From Brevibacterium yomogidense (GTDB taxonomy: Bacteria > Actinomycetota > Actinomycetes > Actinomycetales > Brevibacteriaceae): a stretch of 64,000 nt of DNA. The position numbers were made by a program, and so were the translations under genes. The notes beneath the pieces are model-generated. The model worked only from the letters and a program-made list of their open reading frames with translations, had not been told where the DNA came from and ran no database searches. Position 1 is the stretch's first letter; every line of letters starts with the position of its first letter. The stretch spans positions 1 to 64,000 of the forward strand of contig NZ_FWFF01000022.1 in NCBI RefSeq assembly GCF_900163715.1, given 5' to 3'. Shown in pieces: positions 52,028 to 61,086 of this stretch.

Positions 52028-52069
52028 TCCAGTGCTCCGTCGACCCCGCTGCGCCTCATCCAGCCGCCG

Positions 52070-52993
52070 CTACCCCAGGAGCGCCGAGCACACGAGGATC
52101 GCGGGCACGGACAGCACTGTCGTGATGAACACGCTGTCGCGCACGAGCGTCTCCGATTGCCGGTACCGCATCGAGTAGATGTAGACGTTCTGCGCGGTGG
52201 GCAGCGCGGACGTCACGACGATCGCCATGAGGTCCACACCGGTCCACCCCAGGATCGGTCCGCCGATCACCCATGCGATCACCGGCTGGACGATGAGCTT
52301 CGTCGACGTGATGATCGTCAGCTGCGAGCGCGTGCCCTTGAGCGGCAGCTGCCACCCGTCCTTGAAGCTCAGGCCGAACGCCAGGAGTGCGCCGGGCACG
52401 GACATGTCGCCCACCATGCTGAGCGGGTCGAAGAGCACCGGGGGCACGTCGAATCCGGTGCCGGACACGGTGATGCCCGCGACGGCGCCGATCACGATCG
52501 GGTTCCGGATGATCGTCCAGATCGGCGACCACCAGTGGTCGACCTTCCCCTGCCGGATCGTGTCGAGGACCGCCATGCCGATGGGAGCCAGCAGGAGCAG
52601 CTGGAAGAGCAGCACGGGCGCGACGTAGGCGATGTCGCCCAGCACGTAGATCGCGATGGGGATGCCCAGGTTCCCGATGTTCACGTAGCTCACCGCCCAC
52701 GCGGAGAACATCGCCTCTCCGGTGGATCGCTTCCGCAGCCACCGGGTGAGCACGAAGAGTGCGACGGCGCAGAGCACGGCTGACCCGCCGGTGGCGATGA
52801 GCTGGGTGGAGAAGATGAACGTGAGGTCCGTCTCCGCGATCATCGTGAAGAGCAGGGCCGGCGTCGCGATGTAGAACACGACGCCTGCGATGACCTGCTG
52901 CGCATGGGGTCCGAGCACGCCGGTGCGGCCCAGCACGAACCCGGTGAGGACGACGACGGCGATGACGCCGAACCCTTCGAACACTCCGAGCAC
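52070..52993 (-). CDS. AEC family transporter
   Basis: A 307-residue membrane protein of the auxin efflux carrier superfamily. It has ten hydrophobic segments in two five-helix halves. The family motif region FYIATPALLFTMIAETD is in the first half, and YVNIGNLGIPIAIYVLGD, with the conserved Asn-Gly-Pro kink, follows. The second half has GALLAFGLSF and ALPTAQNVYIYSMRY. Bacterial members export or import malate, malonate or other small acids; the substrate is unknown. GTG 52993. It diverges from hrpA with only 62 bp between starts. Confidence 0.9.
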   Translation of the reverse strand: MLGVFEGFGVIAVVVLTGFVLGRTGVLGPHAQQVIAGVVFYIATPALLFTMIAETDLTFIFSTQLIATGGSAVLCAVALFVLTRWLRKRSTGEAMFSAWAVSYVNIGNLGIPIAIYVLGDIAYVAPVLLFQLLLLAPIGMAVLDTIRQGKVDHWWSPIWTIIRNPIVIGAVAGITVSGTGFDVPPVLFDPLSMVGDMSVPGALLAFGLSFKDGWQLPLKGTRSQLTIITSTKLIVQPVIAWVIGGPILGWTGVDLMAIVVTSALPTAQNVYIYSMRYRQSETLVRDSVFITTVLSVPAILVCSALLG

Positions 52994-53039
52994 TCGCGCC
53001 CCCTCTCATCGGGCAACCTTACGCGCGGGCGAACGCCGG

Positions 53040-53045
53040 TAGCCT
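53040..53045 (+). promoter_or_regulatory. Likely -10 box of hrpA
   Basis: TAGCCT, 10 nt before ATG 53056, which would leave only about 4 nt of leader. The in-frame GTG at 53047 is too close to the box to be the start. Confidence 0.4.
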
Positions 53046-53055
53046 GGTGTTCGCC

Positions 53056-56000
53056 ATGAGAGACGAGACCCCTGAGACGCCCGACACCTCCCGCGACACG
53101 CCTGTGCCCGCCCGCAGGGGCGCGAAGCAGTCGGCAGACGGTGCGGGCTCCCGCGGCCGAGGCCGTCCCCGGCGGAAGCGCGCGGGTGACCGTCGTCGTC
53201 CCGACGGCGGGTCGCGCCGTGAGCAGCACGAGGCCCGACGCGAGCGTCAGCGGGCCGCACGCGCGACCCGCGACCCGCTGCTCGAGTACCCCGGTGAGCT
53301 CCCCGTCGTCGAGCATCGCGAGGAGATCGCGGAGGCGATCCGCGATCATCAGGTCGTCGTCATCGCCGGCGAGACGGGGTCGGGCAAGACGACGCAGATC
53401 CCGAAGATCTGCCTGGAGCTGGGCTTGGGTGTGACGGGCATGATCGGCCATACCCAGCCCCGTCGCATCGCGGCACGATCCGTGGCGGCCCGCCTGGCGG
53501 ACGAGATGGGGGAGGACCTGGGCGACACGGTCGGCTACCAGGTGCGCTTCACGTCACAGGTGGCCGATCACACCCGCGTGAAGGTGATGACCGACGGCAT
53601 CCTGCTGTCCGAGCTGCGCCACGACCGCCTGCTGCGGGACTACGAGGTCCTCATCATCGACGAGGCCCACGAACGCAGCCTCAACATCGACTTCATCATC
53701 GGCCTGCTCACCCGCCTCCTGAAGGAGCGGCCCGACCTCAAGGTCATCATCACGTCTGCGACGATCAACCCGGAGGCGTTCAGCGAGCACTTCGACGATG
53801 CCCCGATCATCTCCGTGTCCGGCCGGACCTACCCGGTCGAGGTCCGCTATCGGCCACTGGACCCCACCGCCGATGCGAGCGGAGACGGCGACGACGATGA
53901 CGAGGGGGCCCTCACCCGTGGGGGCGCCGCCTCGAGGACGCCCAAGGACCAGGTCGAGGGCATCATCGACGCCTTCGACGAACTGACGGGGGAGGCGCCC
54001 GGCGACATCCTCGTCTTCCTGTCCGGCGAGCGGGAGATCCGCGACGCCGCGGATGCGCTGACCGACCACGTGCAGCGGGCGACGCGGAGGGGACCGCGCA
54101 GCCGCGGTGCCGACTGGGAGGTCGTGCCCCTGTTCGCGCGGCTGTCCTCGCAGGAGCAGCAGCGCGTCTTCCAGCCCCACGGCCGACCGCGCTTGGTGCT
54201 GGCGACGAACGTGGCGGAGACCTCGCTGACGGTGCCGGGGATCAAGTACGTCATCGACACCGGAGTGGCCCGCATCTCGCGCTACTCGAACCGCACGAAG
54301 GTCCAGCGGCTGCCGATCGAGCCGATCAGCCAGGCCAGCGCCAACCAGCGCAAGGGCCGGTCCGGCCGCACCAGCGACGGGATCTGCATCCGCCTCTACT
54401 CCGAGGCGGACTTCGAGGCCCGACCGGAGTTCACCGATCCGGAGATCCTGCGGACGAACCTGGCGAGCGTCATCCTCCAGATGGCCACGCTGGGATTCGT
54501 GCGCACGGAGAGGGACGTCACGGACTTCCCGTTCCTCACGCCGCCGGATCCGCGCGCGGTGCGCGACGGACGCGCGCTGCTGGCAGAGCTGGGCGGGCTG
54601 CGGATCGCGCAGGACGGCGCGCTGAGCGTGACGGAGACCGGGCGGAGGATCGCCGCGCTGCCCATCGATCCCCGCTTGGCGCGCATGGTCATCGCCGGAG
54701 CGCAGAACGGGTGCGGAGCGGAGGTCGCAGTCATCGTCGCCGCGCTGTCCACGCAGGATCCGCGCGAGCGCCCCGCAGAGCAGCGGGGCGAGGCTGATGC
54801 GCTGCACGCGCGCTTCACCCACACGCGGAGCGACTTCCTGTCCTTCCTCGCACTGTGGAACTACGTCCGCGAGCAGTCGCAGACGCTGTCCAGCTCGAAG
54901 TTCCGCCGCACGATCCGCGGTGAGTTCCTCAACTACGTCCGCATCCGCGAATGGCAGGACCTCGTCGGACAGCTGCGGGCGATCGCCGGATCCGCCGGCA
55001 TCCAGCTGGGCGAGGTGACCTGGAAGACGGGTGCTGACGGGGACTACGAGCAGCGAACCGCGGCGACGGGCGGGCGCACGCGGGGAAGGTCCCGTGGCAG
55101 CGGTGCCGGTTCCGGTGGCGGCGCGGCCGGTTCCGGCCCGTTCGACGAGCAGGCCGTCGCGATCCACACCTCCCTGCTCACCGGCCTGCTGTCGATGATC
55201 GGGCAGAAGCTGCCGGACGGACGCGAGTACCAGGGCGCCCGCGGTTCGCGCTTCCAGATCTTCCCCGGCTCCGGACTCTTCAAGAAGGGCCCGGACTTCG
55301 TCATGGCCGCGGAGCTCGTCGAGACGTCGCGCCTGTGGGCGCGCACGGTCGCGTGGGCGGATCCGGACTGGATCCTCGACGTGGCTGGCGACCTCGTGAA
55401 GCGGACCCACGCGGAGCCCCGCTGGTCCGCGAAGAGCGGTCACGCGGTCGCAGACGAGAAGGCGACGCTGTACGGGGTGACCCTCTACGCCGAGCGCCCG
55501 GTCTCCTACGCGCGGATCGACCCGATCGTCGCGCGTGAGCTGTTCATCCGGCACGCCCTGGTGGAGGGCGATTGGCGGGAGACGCACGAGTTCCTGACGA
55601 CGAACGCGCGCACCCTGGCAGAGGCCGAAGAGCTCGCCTCCCGCACCCGCGACCGGCGCGTGCTGGCGGGCGAGGACGACCTCTACGCCTTCTACGACGC
55701 ACGGGTGCCGGACGACGTCCTCACCGCGTCCGACTTCACCGGGTGGTGGCGGAAGAAGCGGCGCGAGGACCCCGCGCACCTCGACGTGCCGCTCGATCTG
55801 CTGCTCGCGGAGGACGCGGCGGACCGCACCGCGGACCTCGCCCGCGACTACCCGACGCACTGGGTGCTGCCCGCCCGCGACGACACGGAGGACGACGCCC
55901 GCGCAGAACTGCGGTACTCCTTCGAGCCGGGCACCGAAGGCGACGGGGTCACGGCGGAGATCCAGATGAACGACCTGGACCGCGCCGACCCCCACGCGTT

Positions 56001-57498
56001 CTCGTGGCACGTGCCGGGCCTGCGGGTCGACTTCGTCTCAGCCCTCATCCGCTCCCTGCCCAAGGCGAAGCGGACGTACTTCGTCCCCGCTCCGGATGTG
56101 GCGCGCGAGATCCTCGCGCACCTGCGCGCCGCCGATGAGGAGGGAGTCGGCAGCCTGCCCGAGGTCCTCGCCGCAGAGCTCACCGCCCGCGGCGGCGGAG
56201 GCCGCCTCGAGGACCGCAATCCGATCACGGTGTCACCCGCCGACTTCGACTGGGCGCGAGTACCCGCGCACTTGAGGCTCCGCTTCCGCCTGCAGCGCGG
56301 CCGCCGGGTGCTCGCAGAGGGCTTCGACCTGGCCGCGCTCCAAGCAGATCAGCGCAGACGCGAGGCCGCGCGGGCGCAGAAGGCGCTCGCCCGGGAGTCC
56401 GCTGCGGCGGGCGGACGGTCGGGCGGCGGGAACGCTCGAACCGCGGCCGAGGCCGCAGCCGGCTCCCGACGCAACGGCGCCGGACCGTCCGGACCGTCCG
56501 GTCCTGCTGGTCAGGCCAATCAGGCCGGCCGCGGACAGCCGGCCGCTGGACGTGCAGGGCAGGGGACCTCGGGCGCGGGGGCCGGAGGATCGGCGCAGGG
56601 AGCCGCACGGTCGACGCGTGCGGCCCGGGAGCCGGTGCCCACGCGGGAGCAGCTGGTGGACCGGGTGCGGGCCGGCGCCTCGGCGGTCCTCGCGTATGCG
56701 AAGGAGCACCTGAGCACGCAGGAGAAGCTGGTGCTCGCGGGGCACCAGAAGACTTCGGACGCGCTGCTGGAGGCGGTCCTGCGCGTCGCCGCGCGCGGGG
56801 AGGTCGCGGCAGCCGGCATCGGACCGGACGGCACGTACGCCCACCCAGCCGACGCGGGCGGTGCGAGCGCGGCGGCAGGCGGTCCGGCCTCGGCGGGGGA
56901 ACCGGGGACTGCACCCGAGACGGAGGCGCTCGTCCGCTCCGCGCAGGGCGGACTCACGACTCGGCTCGAGAAGCTGGTGCCCGCGCTCATCGCAGCCCTC
57001 ACGGGGATGACGACGCTCGATACGAAGGTGACGAAGGCGTCGTCGCTGGTGATCCTCGCGAACCTCGCGGACGTGAAGGACTGGCGCGACGCGATGGGGA
57101 CCGCCCCTGCGATCGCCGGACTCAGCGAGGCCGCGCTGCTGCGGCTGCCGCGGTGGGTGGAGGCGGCGAACGTGCGCGTCGACGCGATGGTCGACCAGCC
57201 GCCGCGCGACCGTCAGCTCATGGACCGCGTCCTGGGGTCCGAGGCAGGAGTCTCGAAGAAGCTGCAGACGGCGCATCCCGAGGTCGCCGGTCTGGGCCGT
57301 GCCGCCCGGCTGGGTGCCGTCGTGGAAGCGGGCGCGGCTGCGAGCGGACCCGGCAGACCGGCCGGCGGACCGGGGGAGGGGTGGCACGCGATCCTCTTCC
57401 AGCAGGAGGAGCTCAGGCTGAGCCTCTTCGCCCCGGCGCTGGGAGCCATGGGCAAGGTGTCGGAGCAGAGGATCGCCAAGGCGCTCACCGCGATGTGA
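53056..57498 (+). CDS. hrpA: ATP-dependent RNA helicase HrpA
   Basis: A large DEAH-box helicase of 1480 residues. After a basic, disordered 70-residue N-terminus come Walker A GETGSGKTTQIPK (G105-K111), DEAH (202-205), SATINPEAF, the motif V-like ATNVAETSLTVPGIKYVIDTG and QRKGRSGR. Winged-helix, HA2 and OB modules follow. The C-terminal DUF3418 region is interrupted by an Ala/Gly/Ser-rich linker of about 85 residues (about 1107-1193). In bacteria HrpA rescues collided ribosomes. An internal Gly/Ser patch also occurs near residue 685. Its stop is 43 bp from a convergent gene. Confidence 0.94.
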   Translation: MRDETPETPDTSRDTPVPARRGAKQSADGAGSRGRGRPRRKRAGDRRRPDGGSRREQHEARRERQRAARATRDPLLEYPGELPVVEHREEIAEAIRDHQVVVIAGETGSGKTTQIPKICLELGLGVTGMIGHTQPRRIAARSVAARLADEMGEDLGDTVGYQVRFTSQVADHTRVKVMTDGILLSELRHDRLLRDYEVLIIDEAHERSLNIDFIIGLLTRLLKERPDLKVIITSATINPEAFSEHFDDAPIISVSGRTYPVEVRYRPLDPTADASGDGDDDDEGALTRGGAASRTPKDQVEGIIDAFDELTGEAPGDILVFLSGEREIRDAADALTDHVQRATRRGPRSRGADWEVVPLFARLSSQEQQRVFQPHGRPRLVLATNVAETSLTVPGIKYVIDTGVARISRYSNRTKVQRLPIEPISQASANQRKGRSGRTSDGICIRLYSEADFEARPEFTDPEILRTNLASVILQMATLGFVRTERDVTDFPFLTPPDPRAVRDGRALLAELGGLRIAQDGALSVTETGRRIAALPIDPRLARMVIAGAQNGCGAEVAVIVAALSTQDPRERPAEQRGEADALHARFTHTRSDFLSFLALWNYVREQSQTLSSSKFRRTIRGEFLNYVRIREWQDLVGQLRAIAGSAGIQLGEVTWKTGADGDYEQRTAATGGRTRGRSRGSGAGSGGGAAGSGPFDEQAVAIHTSLLTGLLSMIGQKLPDGREYQGARGSRFQIFPGSGLFKKGPDFVMAAELVETSRLWARTVAWADPDWILDVAGDLVKRTHAEPRWSAKSGHAVADEKATLYGVTLYAERPVSYARIDPIVARELFIRHALVEGDWRETHEFLTTNARTLAEAEELASRTRDRRVLAGEDDLYAFYDARVPDDVLTASDFTGWWRKKRREDPAHLDVPLDLLLAEDAADRTADLARDYPTHWVLPARDDTEDDARAELRYSFEPGTEGDGVTAEIQMNDLDRADPHAFSWHVPGLRVDFVSALIRSLPKAKRTYFVPAPDVAREILAHLRAADEEGVGSLPEVLAAELTARGGGGRLEDRNPITVSPADFDWARVPAHLRLRFRLQRGRRVLAEGFDLAALQADQRRREAARAQKALARESAAAGGRSGGGNARTAAEAAAGSRRNGAGPSGPSGPAGQANQAGRGQPAAGRAGQGTSGAGAGGSAQGAARSTRAAREPVPTREQLVDRVRAGASAVLAYAKEHLSTQEKLVLAGHQKTSDALLEAVLRVAARGEVAAAGIGPDGTYAHPADAGGASAAAGGPASAGEPGTAPETEALVRSAQGGLTTRLEKLVPALIAALTGMTTLDTKVTKASSLVILANLADVKDWRDAMGTAPAIAGLSEAALLRLPRWVEAANVRVDAMVDQPPRDRQLMDRVLGSEAGVSKKLQTAHPEVAGLGRAARLGAVVEAGAAASGPGRPAGGPGEGWHAILFQQEELRLSLFAPALGAMGKVSEQRIAKALTAM

Positions 57499-57541
57499 GG
57501 GTGGGGATCAGTCCTGAGCGGGGGCCATTACCAAGCGGGGA

Positions 57542-57961
57542 TCACTCCCAGAAGGTGCCGGTGACCAGGCCCAGCAACGGCATGAATCCCGCAGCCAGCA
57601 CCGTGGCGCCGGCCCAGATCCACCGCCAGCGCCACGTGTCCCGCCGCCATCCGACGAACAGGCAGACGAGCGCTCCCACGAGGCAGATGAAGCCGCCCAG
57701 GCTCATGAGCGCGACCCCGAAGACGGCCCAGCCGCCGGCGCCCAGCTGCAGGATGTAGACCGCGATCATGGACACCTCGAGCGAGAACGCGATCGACAGC
57801 CACAGGAGCGGGACGCTCACGACCGCGGCGAGCACCAGCGGGAGGTATCGGAGCAGGCGGGCGCGCCTGTGGGGGTCACGCGCGACGACCGTGAGTTCGT
57901 CGTCCGCGTGGTCGTCCGTGCGGTCGTCACCGGGTGCTGGGGATCCGTGCTCTGTGCTCAC
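57542..57961 (-). CDS. Hypothetical membrane protein
   Basis: A 139-residue protein with an acidic N-terminus of about 25 residues, a basic RDPHRRARLLR stretch and four hydrophobic helices (LPLVLAAVVSVPLLWLSIAF, VYILQLGAGGWAVFGVALM, GFICLVGALVCLFVGW, WIWAGATVLAAGFMPLLGLV). Function unknown. GTG 57961 has TAGGCT 7 nt upstream and is divergent from prfC. It is convergent with hrpA, without a visible terminator between them. Confidence 0.75.
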   Translation of the reverse strand: MSTEHGSPAPGDDRTDDHADDELTVVARDPHRRARLLRYLPLVLAAVVSVPLLWLSIAFSLEVSMIAVYILQLGAGGWAVFGVALMSLGGFICLVGALVCLFVGWRRDTWRWRWIWAGATVLAAGFMPLLGLVTGTFWE

Positions 57962-57968
57962 GGCGACC

Positions 57969-57974
57969 AGCCTA
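57969..57974 (-). promoter_or_regulatory. -10 box of leaderless membrane gene
   Basis: On the minus strand TAGGCT lies 7 nt before GTG 57961. Confidence 0.5.
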
Positions 57975-58000
57975 GATGTTCCCGCTGGACACCACCTGCC

Positions 58001-58006
58001 TACACT
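58001..58006 (+). promoter_or_regulatory. -10 box of leaderless prfC transcript
   Basis: TACACT lies 6 nt before GTG 58013; the same hexamer and spacing occur before mfd. Confidence 0.6.
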
Positions 58007-58012
58007 GGTGCG

Positions 58013-59617
58013 GTGAACTCTGGCCCCTCATCCTCGTCCCACACACCCGCTGCCGTCCGCGGGCAGGCGAAGCGTCGACGCACCTTCGCCGTCATCTCGC
58101 ACCCCGACTCCGGCAAATCGACGCTCACGGAGGCGCTCGCCCTCCATGCCCGCGCGATCGGCACGGCTGGCGCGACCCACGGCAAGGCGGGCCGTCGCTC
58201 CACCGTGTCCGACTGGATGTCGATGGAGCAGGAGCGCGGTATCTCCATCACGTCCGCGGCCCTTCAGTTCGAGTACGACGACGTCGTCTTCAACCTGCTC
58301 GACACCCCGGGCCACGCGGACTTCTCCGAGGACACCTACCGCGTGCTGTCCGCCGTGGACAGCGCGGTCATGCTCGTCGACGCGGCCAAGGGGCTCGAGG
58401 TCCAGACGATGAAGCTGTTCGAGGTCTGCAAACACCGCGGCATCCCCATCGTCACCGTCATCAACAAGTGGGACCGCGCGGGCCACGAGCCGCTCGCGCT
58501 CATGGACGAGATCCACGAGCGCACCGGAATGCTGCCGACGCCGCTGACCTGGCCCGTCGGGCAGTCGGGCGACTTCCGCGGCGTGCTCGATCGGCTCACC
58601 GGCGAGTACACCAAGTACACGCGCGACAGCGGCGGCGCCAGCATCGCGGGTGAGGAGACGTTCGCTCCGGAGGCTGCGCAGCAGCTCGAGGGCGAGACGT
58701 GGACGACCGCGGTCGATGAGGCGGAGCTGCTGGAGCTGGAGGAGCAGGACCACGATCAGGAGGCGTACCTGGCCGGGCGCACCACGCCGGTGCTGTTCGC
58801 CTCGGCCGTCCTGAACTTCGGCGTGCACAAGCTCCTCGACACCCTGGTTGCCATCGCACCGGCGGCCGAACCGCGGCCCGACGTGAACGAGGAGCCGCGC
58901 CCCGTGGATGCGCCCTTCTCCGGCTTCGTCTTCAAGGTGCAGGCCGGCATGGACAGCAACCACCGCGACCGGTTGGCGTACGTGCGGGTGTGCTCCGGCG
59001 TCTTCGAGCGCGGCATGGTCGTCACCCACGCCAACACCGGCAAGCCGTTCGCCACGAAGTACGCGCAGCAGGTGTTCGGGCGCGACCGGGAAGCGGTCGA
59101 CGAGGCGTTCCCCGGTGACGTCGTCGGTCTGGTGAACGCCTCCGCGCTGGGCGTGGGGGACTCGCTGTACCTGGACCGCAAGGTCGTGTTCCCGGGCATC
59201 CCGACGTTCTCGCCGGAGCACTTCATGGTGATCCGCGCGAAGGACTCCTCGAAGTACAAGCAGTTCCGCAAGGGCATCGAGCAGCTCGACCACGAAGGCG
59301 TCATCCAGGTGCTGCGCAGCGACCTGCGCGGCGACCAGGCGCCGGTGCTGGGGGCGGTCGGCCCGATGCAGTTCGAGGTGGCCGAGGACCGCATGGTCAA
59401 CGAGTTCAACGCGCCCTGCGAACTGGAGCGGCTCAACTTCTCGATCGCACGGCGCACCGTGCGCGATTCGGTGCCGACCCTGTCGCGCGAGCGGAACGTC
59501 GAGGTGCTGTCCCGGTCGGACGGCGAGCTGCTCGCGCTGTTCTCCGACCGGTGGCGGCTGCAGGGGGTTGAGCGCGCCCACCCGGACGTGGTGCTGGAAC
59601 CACTCGTCGTGAGCTGA
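58013..59617 (+). CDS. prfC: Peptide chain release factor 3
   Basis: A GTPase that recycles RF1/RF2 after termination. The 534-residue product has G1 SHPDSGKSTLTEAL, the switch region GRRSTVSDWMSMEQERGISI, G3 DTPGHADFSEDTYR, and G4 NKWDR (Trp where most translational GTPases have Leu or Met). The RF3-specific LTWPVGQSGDFRGV, FKVQAGMD and VGPMQFEV also appear. The frame is open upstream to 57869, but GTG 58013 matches family length and the leaderless promoter. Confidence 0.94.
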   Translation: MNSGPSSSSHTPAAVRGQAKRRRTFAVISHPDSGKSTLTEALALHARAIGTAGATHGKAGRRSTVSDWMSMEQERGISITSAALQFEYDDVVFNLLDTPGHADFSEDTYRVLSAVDSAVMLVDAAKGLEVQTMKLFEVCKHRGIPIVTVINKWDRAGHEPLALMDEIHERTGMLPTPLTWPVGQSGDFRGVLDRLTGEYTKYTRDSGGASIAGEETFAPEAAQQLEGETWTTAVDEAELLELEEQDHDQEAYLAGRTTPVLFASAVLNFGVHKLLDTLVAIAPAAEPRPDVNEEPRPVDAPFSGFVFKVQAGMDSNHRDRLAYVRVCSGVFERGMVVTHANTGKPFATKYAQQVFGRDREAVDEAFPGDVVGLVNASALGVGDSLYLDRKVVFPGIPTFSPEHFMVIRAKDSSKYKQFRKGIEQLDHEGVIQVLRSDLRGDQAPVLGAVGPMQFEVAEDRMVNEFNAPCELERLNFSIARRTVRDSVPTLSRERNVEVLSRSDGELLALFSDRWRLQGVERAHPDVVLEPLVVS

Positions 59618-59673
59618 GGAACAGAACGGCGCCTCCTTCGGATCCTGGTTCGCTCAGCAGGTGAACGGAGGAC

Positions 59674-59679
59674 TAAGAT
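59674..59679 (+). promoter_or_regulatory. Likely -10 box of ino1
   Basis: TAAGAT, giving a leader of roughly 90 nt before GTG 59778. A GAGGAGAG ribosome-binding site lies at about 59761. Confidence 0.4.
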
Positions 59680-59708
59680 GAGCTGGCGCCCGGACGGTCA
59701 TCCGCTCT

Positions 59709-59731
59709 GCACCGCGATCGATCGCGTGTGC
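59709..59731 (+). promoter_or_regulatory. Palindromic operator candidate in the ino1 leader
   Basis: The perfect 14-bp palindrome CGCGATCGATCGCG (59713-59726) is flanked by GCAC (59709-59712) and GTGC (59728-59731), nearly symmetrical. It lies about 30 nt downstream of the likely transcription start. It could be a repressor site or an RNA hairpin. Confidence 0.5.
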
Positions 59732-59777
59732 TCGCACCCCTCGGGCATTCTGAAGATTTTGAGGAGAGTACGAGACT

Positions 59778-60863
59778 GTGGCTGAGAATCCGATTCGGGT
59801 CGCCATCGCGGGCCTGGGCAACTGCGCGAGTTCGCTGATCCAGGGCGTGGAATACTATCGCGACGCGGATCCCGCCCAGAAGGTCCCTGGGCTCATGCAC
59901 GTCCAGTTCGGCGACTACCACGTGAGCGACCTCGAGTTCGTCGCGGCCTTCGATGTCGACGGCAAGAAGGTCGGCCAGGACATCGCAGAGGCGATCCACG
60001 TGAGCGAGAACAACACGATCAAGCTCGCGGACGTCCCGCCGACCGGTGTGACCGTGCAGCGCGGTCCGACGCTCGATGGGATGGGCGAGTACTACCGCGA
60101 CACCATCGTCGAATCCGATGATGAGCCCGTCGATGTGGCGCAGGCCCTGCGGGACGCGCGCGCCGATGTCCTCGTCTGCTACCTGCCCGTCGGCTCGCAG
60201 GAGGCGACGGAGTTCTACGCGCAGGCCGCGGTCGATGCCAAGGTCGCCTTCGTGAACGCGCTTCCCGTGTTCATCGCGGGCACCAAGTCGTGGGACGACA
60301 AGTTCAAGGCGGCGGGCGTCCCGATCGTCGGCGATGACATCAAGAGCCAGATCGGTGCGACCATCACCCACCGCGTCATGGCGAAGCTGTTCGAGGACCG
60401 CGGCGTCGTGCTCGATCGCACGTACCAGCTGAACGTCGGCGGCAACATGGACTTCAAGAACATGCTCGAGCGCAAGAGGCTCGAATCGAAGAAGATCTCG
60501 AAGACCCGGGCGGTCACGTCCAACACCAGCGTCGACCTCGCGGAGCGCGACGTCCACATCGGGCCCTCCGACTACGTCGAGTGGCTGGACGACCGCAAGT
60601 GGGCGTTCGTGCGGCTCGAGGGACGCAATTTCGGCGATGCCCCCGTGTCGATCGAGTACAAGCTCGAAGTGTGGGACTCGCCCAACAGCGCCGGCGTCAT
60701 CATCGATGCCGTCCGGGCCGCGAAGATCGGTCTGGATCGCGGGATCGGCGGAGCGCTCATCAGCGCCTCCTCGTACTTCATGAAGTCGCCCCCGCAGCAG
60801 CAGGATGACGACGCGGCGCACTCTGCGATCGAGGCGTTCATCCGCGGCGAGATCGACTCGTGA
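59778..60863 (+). CDS. ino1: Inositol-3-phosphate synthase
   Basis: Converts glucose-6-phosphate to inositol-3-phosphate, the precursor of phosphatidylinositol and mycothiol in actinobacteria. The 361-residue product is the short actinobacterial type: NAD-binding [20 protein letters not shown], then [35 protein letters not shown], the catalytic region [22 protein letters not shown] and [16 protein letters not shown] 59778 follows a strong GAGGAGAG site. The leader contains a palindrome that may regulate it. Confidence 0.95.
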   Translation: MAENPIRVAIAGLGNCASSLIQGVEYYRDADPAQKVPGLMHVQFGDYHVSDLEFVAAFDVDGKKVGQDIAEAIHVSENNTIKLADVPPTGVTVQRGPTLDGMGEYYRDTIVESDDEPVDVAQALRDARADVLVCYLPVGSQEATEFYAQAAVDAKVAFVNALPVFIAGTKSWDDKFKAAGVPIVGDDIKSQIGATITHRVMAKLFEDRGVVLDRTYQLNVGGNMDFKNMLERKRLESKKISKTRAVTSNTSVDLAERDVHIGPSDYVEWLDDRKWAFVRLEGRNFGDAPVSIEYKLEVWDSPNSAGVIIDAVRAAKIGLDRGIGGALISASSYFMKSPPQQQDDDAAHSAIEAFIRGEIDS

Positions 60864-60882
60864 GCTGATCCGTCCGCTCGCT

Positions 60883-60900
60883 GAGCGGGCCCGCCCGCTC
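60883..60900 (+). terminator. ino1 terminator
   Basis: GAGCGGGC-CC-GCCCGCTC, 19 bp after the ino1 stop. Further GC-rich symmetrical sequence follows, including the palindrome CCCTGCAGGG. Confidence 0.6.
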
Positions 60901-60996
60901 CGGGTGGACTGATCCCACGCCCTGCAGGGCACGTTGCCGCGTGCGCTGCAGGGCGCCGTGCGTTCGCAGCCGCGTGCGCGCGTCGACCGCAGCGAG

Positions 60997-61002
60997 TACA
61001 GT
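60997..61002 (+). promoter_or_regulatory. Likely -10 box of the AbgT-type transporter gene
   Basis: TACAGT, about 85 nt upstream of GTG 61087, which has a good GAGGAG site. No clear -35 box. Confidence 0.35.
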
Positions 61003-61086
61003 GACTCCGTTGTCCGCCGCCGAGTGCTCGCGATCACGCTGCCACGGCGCGGCCAGCCCCACTGCAAACCGTCATGAGGAGTAACC

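Noticed and set aside
53554-56010. An 818-residue minus-strand frame opposite hrpA
   Set aside because: Shadow of the helicase gene; composition is typical of antisense high-GC frames.
60921-60953. Palindrome CCCTGCAGGG and the related GCGCTGCAGGGCGC after ino1
   Set aside because: Considered as an attachment site or origin motif, but there is no integrase, no repeat elsewhere that I noticed and no DnaA boxes; more likely terminator-related GC-rich sequence.
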